This document shows, piece by piece, positions 26,536-37,536 of a DNA stretch of 64,000 nt. Source of the stretch: Pseudomonas lurida. GTDB taxonomy: Bacteria > Pseudomonadota > Gammaproteobacteria > Pseudomonadales > Pseudomonadaceae. The first letter of the stretch is position 1. Every line of letters starts with the position of its first letter. Location: NCBI RefSeq assembly GCF_013522705.1, contig NZ_JAAMRE010000008.1, positions 124,001-188,000 of the forward strand, given 5' to 3'. Under the pieces are notes generated by a model. It was not told the DNA's origin, made no database searches, and saw only the letters and a program-made list of their open reading frames with translations. The translations under genes and the position numbers were made by a program.

Positions 26536-27549
26536 TTACAATTTACCTGTCTTATCATCTTTTTTGACGGCCGCCTCCATGTAGCTATCCGAGAAAAAGT
26601 GCCTCGCAACTTTTATCTCAGGACGATACAAGCCGTTAATCAACTTATTCATATGTTCTTCCCCTGTGCCCGCCAGCAGACGTTTACTTGTTTCCGGCGG
26701 TAACTTGCGCAGATCCTTGATAATCGACAGTCCGATTCCCGCTTTCATGTCATCCCCGGAAAATACGGTCTGGAAAGGTTCCAGCTTTCGCCTGGAAATA
26801 TCCTTAAATTCGCCTTGCGTCAGCGGTTCGATATGCCGTTCAAGATACGGTGTTTGCGCAAACCTCATTTCTACCAAACTCACCCACGCAGCATCCTTGA
26901 ACGCCGGGCTTTCAAAGTCAAAACGAAAGGTAGTTCCGCCAAAACGACTGCTTGGTTTTTTTGGCTCGCCTCCCGCTTCCAAGGCAAAAAATACAAAATC
27001 GTCATTGCCGAGAATCTTAATATCTTCTTGGGGAGAGTTCTCCGTGTTAAAAATGATATTACGATCAATCAATTTTTGACGTGAAAACAAGCCGACGCTA
27101 CCATCGTCGCGTTTTACCGGAGCTCCAGTACTATGCGTCGCATATAACGAACTTTCGAAATAGTTATTCAAAAATTGCTTCTCATCCGGAGTTAGTGCAC
27201 CCAACTCATTTCGAAGATTGCGCAGGTTAGTCTTAGAAAGACCATCGACATAAGTTTTTTCCGAAGAGACAGGAACGGTGTTCCATAGCGTTCCATTTTT
27301 TATCATCCGCTCGTGGGACTTCCCGCTGATAAATTGGCGTATTCCTTTGGTTATCTGGCGAGCGGCTACATCTTCATTCATGGTAGGCCGGTCGCTTGAT
27401 GAATAAGGTTTAGCGATACCGTTACCGATTCCCACGTCTGCTTTCGCAAACATACGTTCTATATGATTACCCTGCAAAACGCCTTCATTTCCGGCGTGTT
27501 TAGCATAATCAATCAAACCAGGGGTCTTGATCTGGCTGATACTAGGCAT
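26536..27549 (-). CDS. predicted type III secretion effector, activity unknown
   Basis: The 337-residue protein is encoded directly after, and overlapping by 8 bases, a CesT-like chaperone gene, the standard arrangement of a type III effector with its cognate chaperone. It has no signal peptide or membrane segment, and the N-terminus is Ser/Ile/Lys-rich. From the upstream GTG (27561) numbering, a YATHST motif (140-145), DDFVFFA (188-194) and SSRFGGTTFRFDF (204-216) form a pattern that recalls ADP-ribosyltransferase folds, but this is weak. The ATG at 27549 is preferred over the two upstream GTGs. GC is low: two sampled 60-base lines give about 47%, against about 73% in the neighbouring cyclase gene, which suggests acquisition by transfer. 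Confidence 0.7.
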   Translation of the reverse strand: MPSISQIKTPGLIDYAKHAGNEGVLQGNHIERMFAKADVGIGNGIAKPYSSSDRPTMNEDVAARQITKGIRQFISGKSHERMIKNGTLWNTVPVSSEKTYVDGLSKTNLRNLRNELGALTPDEKQFLNNYFESSLYATHSTGAPVKRDDGSVGLFSRQKLIDRNIIFNTENSPQEDIKILGNDDFVFFALEAGGEPKKPSSRFGGTTFRFDFESPAFKDAAWVSLVEMRFAQTPYLERHIEPLTQGEFKDISRRKLEPFQTVFSGDDMKAGIGLSIIKDLRKLPPETSKRLLAGTGEEHMNKLINGLYRPEIKVARHFFSDSYMEAAVKKDDKTGKL

Positions 27550-28015
27550 AGTGAACACCACCGAGACGAAGGAATTGATGATGGGCCGGGGCAGGTATAA
27601 CCCGAGCTGAATTCAGAGTGCGTGTGTCAAACATATATGAACTTTCCAAAACCCAATCGATAAGGGCATTCAACTTCTCGCTAAGTCGTTTGGGCGACAC
27701 ATCACCCTCTACAATATGGCTCATTGCCAACAGCGCTGTGGATGCACTATTGAATCCGACCACAGGGATATGTTCGTGCAAGAAACCCATCTGACGTTCA
27801 AATAGCGAGCGGTACCAGCTGTCCATTTCCAAGCCATCTATCGCAACATGGGGAAATTCGCAAATCAGGCTGATACAGCCTTGAGCCCGATTATCATAAA
27901 TCGCCAACTTCATGCCTTCTATCTTCATTTGGCACATCTGGCACTCATCAAACTTAAGATCAGGCAGACCAATCTGATCACCGAACAGCTTTAAAACAGC
28001 GTCATTTTTTTTCAT
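27542..28015 (-). CDS. CesT-family type III secretion chaperone
   Basis: The 157-residue protein has the layout of class I type III chaperones: LKLFGDQIGLPDLKFDECQ (helix then LP.L.FDE turn), the strands CQMKIEGMKLAIYD and CISLICEF, then a helix-rich dimerisation half. By my count it is mildly acidic (19 Asp/Glu against 15 Lys/Arg). Such chaperones bind the N-terminal region of one effector and deliver it to the secretion ATPase. It overlaps the membrane-protein ORF upstream by ATGA and the effector downstream by 8 bases. The identification rests on pattern and context; a profile search would settle it. Confidence 0.72.
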   Translation of the reverse strand: MKKNDAVLKLFGDQIGLPDLKFDECQMCQMKIEGMKLAIYDNRAQGCISLICEFPHVAIDGLEMDSWYRSLFERQMGFLHEHIPVVGFNSASTALLAMSHIVEGDVSPKRLSEKLNALIDWVLESSYMFDTRTLNSARVIPAPAHHQFLRLGGVHYA

Positions 28016-28296
28016 ACTCTACAAACTCCAGCCAAAGCACGAAACTCATAGCGTACAACCCACTGCGCCAATAATGCCGAGTAACTACCGACAAAAATAT
28101 CGATACCAACAGCCTTGAAAATAGAAAACATAGTCATAACTCCGAAACTGGCCAACATCATTATCAGAGCATCCATGCCAAGCTTCGGAGGAAACACTAC
28201 ACTAGGAACTCTCAAATTCCGACTCAGGAAAAATGCAAAATCATTGCCAGAAAATTCTATAACGCTGAATGGAACGTATCCTTTCTGAATAACCAC
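28012..28296 (-). CDS. small hydrophobic protein, coupled to the type III chaperone gene
   Basis: The open frame of up to 94 codons starts at a GTG; an internal ATG at about 28179 would give about 55 residues. It contains a hydrophobic stretch (MLASFGVMTMFSIFKAVGI) and a second, weaker one (VGSYSALLAQWVV). Its stop overlaps the chaperone start as ATGA, a real coupling signal. One sampled 60-base line is only 33% GC. I do not recognise it. It may be a true small gene, or the remnant of a longer one cut off near the lpxC terminator. Confidence 0.45.
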   Translation of the reverse strand: MVIQKGYVPFSVIEFSGNDFAFFLSRNLRVPSVVFPPKLGMDALIMMLASFGVMTMFSIFKAVGIDIFVGSYSALLAQWVVRYEFRALAGVCRV

Positions 28297-28314
28297 CCAG
28301 GTTTTTACGAGACG

Positions 28315-28342
28315 AAAAAAAGGCCACCCGAAGGCAGCCTTT
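28315..28342 (-). terminator. intrinsic terminator after lpxC
   Basis: On the minus strand AGGCTGCC and GGTGGCCT pair around a TTCG tetraloop, followed by seven T residues. It ends the dcw/lpxC transcript before the effector trio. Confidence 0.88.
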
Positions 28343-28368
28343 AAAAACTAAAGAAAGAGAGTTGTTAC

Positions 28369-29316
<948 letters not shown>

Positions 29317-29332
29317 TCAACAAAGGCTGGCG

Positions 29333-29341
29333 ATAATAGCA
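29333..29341 (-). promoter_or_regulatory. extended -10 promoter element of lpxC
   Basis: TGCTATTAT on the minus strand lies about 52 bases before the lpxC start codon, in the spacer after ftsZ. It has the TGN extension and five of six -10 bases, but no clear -35. LpxC is commonly transcribed from its own promoter. Confidence 0.45.
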
Positions 29342-29392
29342 GACCAGACCTTTGCTGAACACCAATCACCTTCATAGCCCTGATACATTCCA

Positions 29393-30589
29393 TTAATCGG
29401 CCTGACGACGCAGGAATGCCGGGATGTCCAGGTAGTCCAGGTCATCTTGCGGATTCGGGCTACGGGACGCTGCAGCACCGGCCTGAGCCTGGTTGCGCAT
29501 CACAGTCGGACGATCCAGGTCGCGGTAGTTCACCGACGGCAGCTCCTGACGCGCAGGGGCTGGAGCGGCGGCTGCCTGACTGGCCTGGCTACCGTGCAGG
29601 GTATTGTCGATCACCTTCACAGGCTTCTCGATCTTGGCACCCAGGCCGGTGGCAACTACGGTGACATGCAGCTCATCGCGCATATCCGGATCGATAACGG
29701 TACCGACCTTGACCATGGCGTGCTCGGAAGCGAAGGCTTCGATGATGCTACCCACGTCGGAGTACTCACCCAGGGACAGGTCAGGACCGGCGGTGATGTT
29801 CACCAGAATGCCGCGTGCGCCTTGCAGGTTCACGTCTTCGAGCAGCGGGTTGCGGATGGCCGCTTCGGTGGCTTCGCGTGCACGGTTCGGACCGCTGGCG
29901 CAGCCGGTACCCATCATCGCCATGCCCATTTCGCTCATCACGGTACGTACGTCGGCAAAGTCGACGTTGATCATGCCTGGGCGCTTGATGATGTCGGAGA
30001 TACCGCGAACGGCACCGGCCAGTACGTCGTCAGCCTTGGCGAAGGCGGACAGCAGGCTCGCGTCCTTGCCCAGGATGGTCAGCAGCTTCTCGTTGGGAAT
30101 GGTGATCAACGAGTCGACGCTTTCAGACAGCAGACGGATACCTTCGTCGGCGATCTGCATGCGCTTGCGACCTTCGAACGGGAACGGACGGGTCACGACT
30201 GCAACCGTCAGAATCCCCATTTCCTTGGCCACTTCGGCAATGATCGGCGCTGCACCGGTACCGGTACCGCCGCCCATGCCAGTGGTGATGAACACCATGT
30301 TGGTGCCCTGCAGCACTTCGGCAATACGCTCGCGGTCTTCCAGGGCGGCTTGACGGCCGACTTCCGGATTAGCGCCGGCGCCGAGGCCTTTGGTCACCGC
30401 GGTGCCCAATTGCAGGATGGTGCGCGCGCCGATGCTTTTCAGCGCCTGGGCATCAGTGTTGGCGCAGATGAATTCAACGCCTTCAATGTTGCTCTTGACC
30501 ATATGGTTGACAGCGTTGCCGCCGCCACCGCCGACACCGATCACTTTGATGACCGGGCTGGCGGGGATGTTGTCTACGAGTTCGAACAT
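29393..30589 (-). CDS. ftsZ: cell division protein FtsZ
   Basis: The 398-residue tubulin-like GTPase forms the Z ring. The glycine-rich nucleotide loop GGGTGTGAAP is intact, as are the N-terminal VIGVGGGGGNAVNHM and the T7 loop NVDFADVRTVM. The conserved C-terminal tail DYLDIPAFLRRQ, which binds FtsA and ZipA, is present after a variable linker. It lies 117 bases downstream of ftsA with a GGAGAGG ribosome site just before the ATG. Confidence 0.99.
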   Translation of the reverse strand: MFELVDNIPASPVIKVIGVGGGGGNAVNHMVKSNIEGVEFICANTDAQALKSIGARTILQLGTAVTKGLGAGANPEVGRQAALEDRERIAEVLQGTNMVFITTGMGGGTGTGAAPIIAEVAKEMGILTVAVVTRPFPFEGRKRMQIADEGIRLLSESVDSLITIPNEKLLTILGKDASLLSAFAKADDVLAGAVRGISDIIKRPGMINVDFADVRTVMSEMGMAMMGTGCASGPNRAREATEAAIRNPLLEDVNLQGARGILVNITAGPDLSLGEYSDVGSIIEAFASEHAMVKVGTVIDPDMRDELHVTVVATGLGAKIEKPVKVIDNTLHGSQASQAAAAPAPARQELPSVNYRDLDRPTVMRNQAQAGAAASRSPNPQDDLDYLDIPAFLRRQAD

Positions 30590-30639
30590 GTTCCCTCTCC
30601 TTTCATTTTCTCTAGTTTTTTCGCCTACTGCTTTACAGC

Positions 30640-30698
30640 AGCTCCAAGTTGCAAGCCATGAGCTGCAAACTTGAAGCTTGTAACTTGTCGCTTGAAGC
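30640..30698. repeat. short AAGCTTG/CAAGTT-rich repeat tract between ftsA and ftsZ
   Basis: About 60 bases are built from variants of a 7-8 base unit such as CAAGTTG, CAAGCC, CAAACTTGAAGCTTG, TAACTTG and CTTGAAGC, on both strands. The tract lies wholly within the ftsA-ftsZ spacer and codes for nothing. Such patches look like those seen scattered in fluorescent Pseudomonas intergenic DNA; their function is unknown. Confidence 0.5.
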
Positions 30699-30706
30699 CA
30701 ACTTCG

Positions 30707-31969
30707 TCAGAAGTTCCCTTTTACCCAAGCCTGCAACCGCTCGAACAACGGCGCCTTGGCCTCGTCGTCGCTGCGGTAGCTGTCACGGTTGTTCGGGCCC
30801 GACAGGGAAATGCCGTCGGTCTGCTTTTGCAGTCCGTACAACAGCAAGCCCACACCGGTGGAATAAATCGGGTTGCGCACCACGTCGCCCAGGCCCTTCA
30901 CGCCATGAGGCACGCCCAGACGCACCGGCATATGGAAGATTTCCTCGGCCAGTTCGACCGCGCCTTCCATCTTCGAGGTGCCACCGGTCAGCACGATGCC
31001 GGCCGGGATCAAATCTTCGTAGCCGCTGCGGCGCAGCTCAGCCTGGATCAGGGTGAACAGTTCGTCGTAGCGTGGCTCGACCACTTCGGCCAGGGCCTGG
31101 CGCGACAGTTCGCGCGGTGGACGATCGCCCACGCTCGGCACCTTGATGGTTTCGCCGGCGCCGGCCAGTTTAGCCAGGGCGCAGGCGTAACGGATCTTGA
31201 TTTCTTCGGCGTACTGAGTCGGCGTGCGCAGTGCCATGGCAATGTCGTTGGTGACCTGGTCGCCGGCAATCGGGATCACGGCCGTGTGACGGATCGCACC
31301 TTCGGTGAAGATCGCGATATCGGTGGTGCCGCCGCCGATATCCACCAGGCACACGCCCAGTTCTTTTTCGTCGTCGGTCAGCACCGAGTAGGCCGAGGCC
31401 AGTTGCTCAAGGATGATGTCATCGATTTCCAGGCCGCAACGGCGCACGCACTTCTCAATGTTCTGCGCGGCGTTGACCGCACAAGTCACCACATGGACCT
31501 TGGCTTCCAGACGTACGCCCGACATGCCCAGCGGCTCGCGAACGCCTTCCTGGTTATCGATCACGTAATCCTGCGGCAGGGTGTGCAGCACGCGCTGGTC
31601 AGCCGGGATCGCCACGGCCTGGGCGGCATCAAGCACGCGTTCCAGGTCGGCCGAGCTGACTTCGCGGTCGCGGATCGCCACGATGCCGTGGGAGTTCAGG
31701 CTGCGGATATGGTTGCCGGCCACGCCGACGAACGCCGAGTGGATCCGGCAACCAGCCATCAGCTGCGCTTCTTCGATGGCGCGCTGGATCGATTGCACGG
31801 TGGACTCGATGTTGACCACCACGCCCTTCTTCAGGCCCCGGGACGGATGCGTGCCAATACCGACGATTTCGATCGCGCCGTCTTCCCCGACCTCGCCCAC
31901 CAGCGCCACCACCTTGGAGGTGCCGATATCGAGACCGACGATCATTTTGCCGCTTTGCACGTTTGCCAT
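30707..31969 (-). CDS. ftsA: cell division protein FtsA
   Basis: The 420-residue actin-like ATPase tethers FtsZ to the inner membrane. Phosphate-binding and nucleotide motifs are visible: LDIGTSKVVALV (residues about 14-25) and VDIGGGTTDIAIF, with VLTGGTSKMEG for adenosine. The C-terminal amphipathic membrane-targeting helix (RLQAWVKGNF) is intact. It sits between ftsQ (15-base gap) and ftsZ. Confidence 0.99.
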   Translation of the reverse strand: MANVQSGKMIVGLDIGTSKVVALVGEVGEDGAIEIVGIGTHPSRGLKKGVVVNIESTVQSIQRAIEEAQLMAGCRIHSAFVGVAGNHIRSLNSHGIVAIRDREVSSADLERVLDAAQAVAIPADQRVLHTLPQDYVIDNQEGVREPLGMSGVRLEAKVHVVTCAVNAAQNIEKCVRRCGLEIDDIILEQLASAYSVLTDDEKELGVCLVDIGGGTTDIAIFTEGAIRHTAVIPIAGDQVTNDIAMALRTPTQYAEEIKIRYACALAKLAGAGETIKVPSVGDRPPRELSRQALAEVVEPRYDELFTLIQAELRRSGYEDLIPAGIVLTGGTSKMEGAVELAEEIFHMPVRLGVPHGVKGLGDVVRNPIYSTGVGLLLYGLQKQTDGISLSGPNNRDSYRSDDEAKAPLFERLQAWVKGNF

Positions 31970-31984
31970 GGGTCCTGCCTCTTC

Positions 31985-32854
31985 TTAATTCTTCGCGACA
32001 GCGGGTTGCGCTGCCGTGGGCGCAGCCGGTTCACGCCAGCCGACGGCAAGGCCGTTGGCGTAACGCAGGTCGACGCTCGCAATGTTCGTAATCTGTTCTT
32101 TCAAGGTTTTGTCGTAGATGGCAATAAAGCGGCGCATCTTCTCCACCAAGCGGTCGCGTCCCAGCAACAACTGGATGCCCGGGCCGGAACTGCCTGCCCC
32201 GGTTGTCAAAAACCAGCTGCCCCGTTCACGCAGTTCCAGGCGTGCAATGGAGAAGCCCAGTGGCCGCAGCATCTGGCTCAAGGCCTGGTACTGCTGCATC
32301 ACTTGCTGCTGCGCCCGCTGCGGCCCGAACAGCTGCGGCAGGTGCTCGTAGTTGGCCAGCTCACGCGGGGTGAACGCCTGGCCCTGGTTGTTCAACAGCG
32401 CCTCGTCGCCCCAACGGGCCACCGGCAGTTGTTCTTCCAGGCGGATCGTCACCTGGTCAGGCCATACACGCCGCACTTCGGCATGAGCGATCCAAGGCAT
32501 CTGCTCCAGCTCCCGGCGCATGCCGGCCAGGTCGATGGTGAAGAAGCTTGCCGCCAGGAACGGACCGATGCGCTGCTGCACCGCCTGCTGGCTGATGTAG
32601 CTCAGGTCGCCCTGCACGCTGATTTTGGTAATCGGGCGGTCGGCGTATGGCAATAGACGCTGCGCGCCTTCGTAAGTGCCGAAGCCCAACACCACCAGCA
32701 ACACCGGCCAGAACAGCGCCTTGAGGAAACCGAAATTGGCTTTCGGCAGGCGCGCCGACATCGGCTCTTTAGCCACCATGCGACTGGCACCCCGGGGCAC
32801 CGGCTTGCGGCTCGGTGCGTGTGGGGGCTGATGACGAAGCGATGCGCCTTTCAT
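31985..32854 (-). CDS. ftsQ: cell division protein FtsQ
   Basis: The 289-residue bitopic divisome protein has a basic cytoplasmic tail, one membrane segment (about residues 43-62), a POTRA domain starting at [18 protein letters not shown], and a beta domain that contacts FtsL/FtsB. The ATG used is 4 bases after the ddlB stop; a longer frame upstream only reads through ddlB. It scaffolds septal peptidoglycan synthesis. Confidence 0.97.
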   Translation of the reverse strand: MKGASLRHQPPHAPSRKPVPRGASRMVAKEPMSARLPKANFGFLKALFWPVLLVVLGFGTYEGAQRLLPYADRPITKISVQGDLSYISQQAVQQRIGPFLAASFFTIDLAGMRRELEQMPWIAHAEVRRVWPDQVTIRLEEQLPVARWGDEALLNNQGQAFTPRELANYEHLPQLFGPQRAQQQVMQQYQALSQMLRPLGFSIARLELRERGSWFLTTGAGSSGPGIQLLLGRDRLVEKMRRFIAIYDKTLKEQITNIASVDLRYANGLAVGWREPAAPTAAQPAVAKN

Positions 32855-32858
32855 GGAG

Positions 32859-35252
<2,394 letters not shown>

Positions 35253-35260
<8 letters not shown>

Positions 35261-36323
35261 GGGCCACCTCCAGGCAGATATCGACCACGGTGCGGGTTGC
35301 TTCAGGTTTGGCCAGGCGGCTTGCGGTGCTCGCCATGCTGTTGAGTCGTTCCGGTTGCATCAAAACCTCGGTCAGGCGTGCGGCCAAATCGGCGGCGCCA
35401 GTCGTTCTTTGCGGCAGCAGGAAGGCAGCGCCCTCCCCGGCCAAATATTCGGCGTTGCGGGTCTGGTGATCGTCGATCGCATGGGGCAAAGGCACCAGCA
35501 AGGACGGCAGACCGGCGGCGGCCAGTTCACTGACGGTCAGCGCGCCAGCGCGACAGACCACCAGGTCGGCCCAGCCATAGGCTTGGGCCATGTCTTTGAT
35601 GAAAGGCTGTACGTTGGCCTCCACACCGGCTTCGCGGTAACGCGCAGCGGTGACTTCATCGTGGTTTTTGCCGGCCTGGTGGAAGATCTCCGGACGCACG
35701 TCCAACGGCAGTTGCGCCACGGCTTCGGGCAGCAATTTGTTCAGCGGTTCAGCGCCCAGGCTTCCGCCCAGGATCAACAGGTGCGCCTTGCGCCCGGCCA
35801 ATGCAGCGCGGGCGATGCCCATGAACAATTCGGTGCGCACCGGGTTGCCGGTGGTGCGACGTTTGCTCGACAAGCCAAAGGTGTTCGGGAACGCTTCACA
35901 TACCCGCGCGGCCAGCGGCACCAACAGACGGTTGGCGGTGCCGGCCACGGCATTCTGTTCGTGCACGATCACCGGCACACCGGCCAGCCTGGCCGCAACG
36001 CCGCCGGGGCCGGTCACGTAACCGCCAAAGCCGAGCACACACACTGGCTTCAACTCACGAATGACCTTGCGCGCCTGCCACACCGCTTTGAGCAACACAA
36101 ACGGCGCCTTGAGCAGCGACAACTTGCCCTTGCCACGCAGGCCGGTGACGTTGATCAGGTGCAGCGGTAATCCGGCGTTTGGCACCAGTTCATTCTCGAT
36201 GCCGCGCGGCGTACCCAGCCAGTGCACGCTGTAGCCACGGTTCTGGAATTCCCGCGCACACGCCAGGGCAGGGAACACGTGCCCCCCGGTGCCGCCTGCC
36301 ATGATCAGCACATTAGCGCCCAT
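35253..36323 (-). CDS. murG: UDP-GlcNAc:lipid I N-acetylglucosaminyltransferase
   Basis: The 356-residue GT-B glycosyltransferase makes lipid II on the inner face of the membrane. The [12 protein letters not shown] loop near the N-terminus, [23 protein letters not shown] and the C-terminal UDP-GlcNAc site [18 protein letters not shown] are intact. It overlaps ftsW by 11 bases and murC by 8. Confidence 0.99.
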
Positions 36324-37536
36324 GGGTCGGCTCCTCGGCGAAGTCGCTTTCGCTGAATTCCATCTCTTCGCTGCCCAGGTGGGTGCGACTCTCCCACTCG
36401 ATGCGCAGCAACAGGCCCAGGCAGATGCAGCAAATCACCAACGAACTGCCACCGTAACTGAGGAATGGCAGGGTCAGCCCCTTGGTCGGCAGACGCCCGA
36501 CATTCACTCCGACGTTGATAAGGAACTGACCGATCCAAAGGAATGCCAGCCCGTAAGCCACGTAGGCGGCAAAGAACTGCTTGGCTTTCTCGGCCCATAG
36601 GCCTATGTAAAGGGCCCTCACGCAGACGAACACAAAGAGCGCTACCGTGCACAGCGAGCCCACGACACCCAGCTCTTCGGCAAGCACCGAGAATACGAAG
36701 TCAGTATGGGCTTCAGGCAGGTAGAACTGTTTCTGCACGCTGTTGCCCAGCCCGACACCGAACCAGCCGCCTCGACCAAAAGCAATCAGCGCCTGGGTCA
36801 ACTGGTAACCGGCACCAAACTGATCGGACCAGGGATCGGTGAAGGTAATCAAGCGTGCCATCCGATAGGGTTGCGCCAGAACCAGCAGATAAACCGCAAC
36901 AACCGCCAGCACCACCATCAACGCGAATCGCAACAGCCCAACACCGCCAAGAAACAGCATCGCCGCCGCCGCGCCCATCATTACTACCGTTGCGCCAAAA
37001 TCCGGCTCCATCAGCAACAGACCGGCCATGGGTAGCAGCACGATGAATGGCTTGAAGAACCCCATCCAACTCTCGCGCACTTCCTTCTGACGTCGCACCA
37101 GATAGCCAGCCAGGTAGATCACCACGAACACCTTGGCGATTTCCGATGGCTGCACGTTGAACGCGCCGAAACCGATCCAGCGCATCGAGCCGTTCACCTC
37201 GCGACCGATGCCCGGCAGGATCACCATCACCAGCAAGCCGAACGCGCCGATCAGCATCAACCAGCCCAGGCGCTGCCAAGTGGCGATGGGGATCATCATG
37301 GTCACAATGCAGGAACCGATACCGATCAGCAGATACACCAGGTGACGGATCATCATGTACAGCGTATTGCCCGATTGCACGGCAGCCACTTCGGAAGAGG
37401 CCGAGGTAATCATCACCAGGCCCAGGCCTAGCAGCGCCAGACCGGCGGCGAGCATTGCGAAGTCAAGGTCGATACCGCGCCCGGTAATGATCGGCGACGG
37501 GTACGGCTTGATGATGTTTCTCAGGTTCAGGGTCAT
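36313..37536 (-). CDS. ftsW: septal peptidoglycan glycosyltransferase FtsW
   Basis: The 407-residue SEDS-family integral membrane protein has about ten transmembrane segments. It polymerises lipid II at the septum with its partner FtsI. Conserved features include WIGFGAFNVQPSEIAKV (with the periplasmic loop and essential Glu), GAGYQLTQALIAFGRGGWFG, and GLTLPFLSYGGSS near the end. It overlaps murD by 4 bases and murG by 11. Confidence 0.98.
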   Translation of the reverse strand: MTLNLRNIIKPYPSPIITGRGIDLDFAMLAAGLALLGLGLVMITSASSEVAAVQSGNTLYMMIRHLVYLLIGIGSCIVTMMIPIATWQRLGWLMLIGAFGLLVMVILPGIGREVNGSMRWIGFGAFNVQPSEIAKVFVVIYLAGYLVRRQKEVRESWMGFFKPFIVLLPMAGLLLMEPDFGATVVMMGAAAAMLFLGGVGLLRFALMVVLAVVAVYLLVLAQPYRMARLITFTDPWSDQFGAGYQLTQALIAFGRGGWFGVGLGNSVQKQFYLPEAHTDFVFSVLAEELGVVGSLCTVALFVFVCVRALYIGLWAEKAKQFFAAYVAYGLAFLWIGQFLINVGVNVGRLPTKGLTLPFLSYGGSSLVICCICLGLLLRIEWESRTHLGSEEMEFSESDFAEEPTHGR

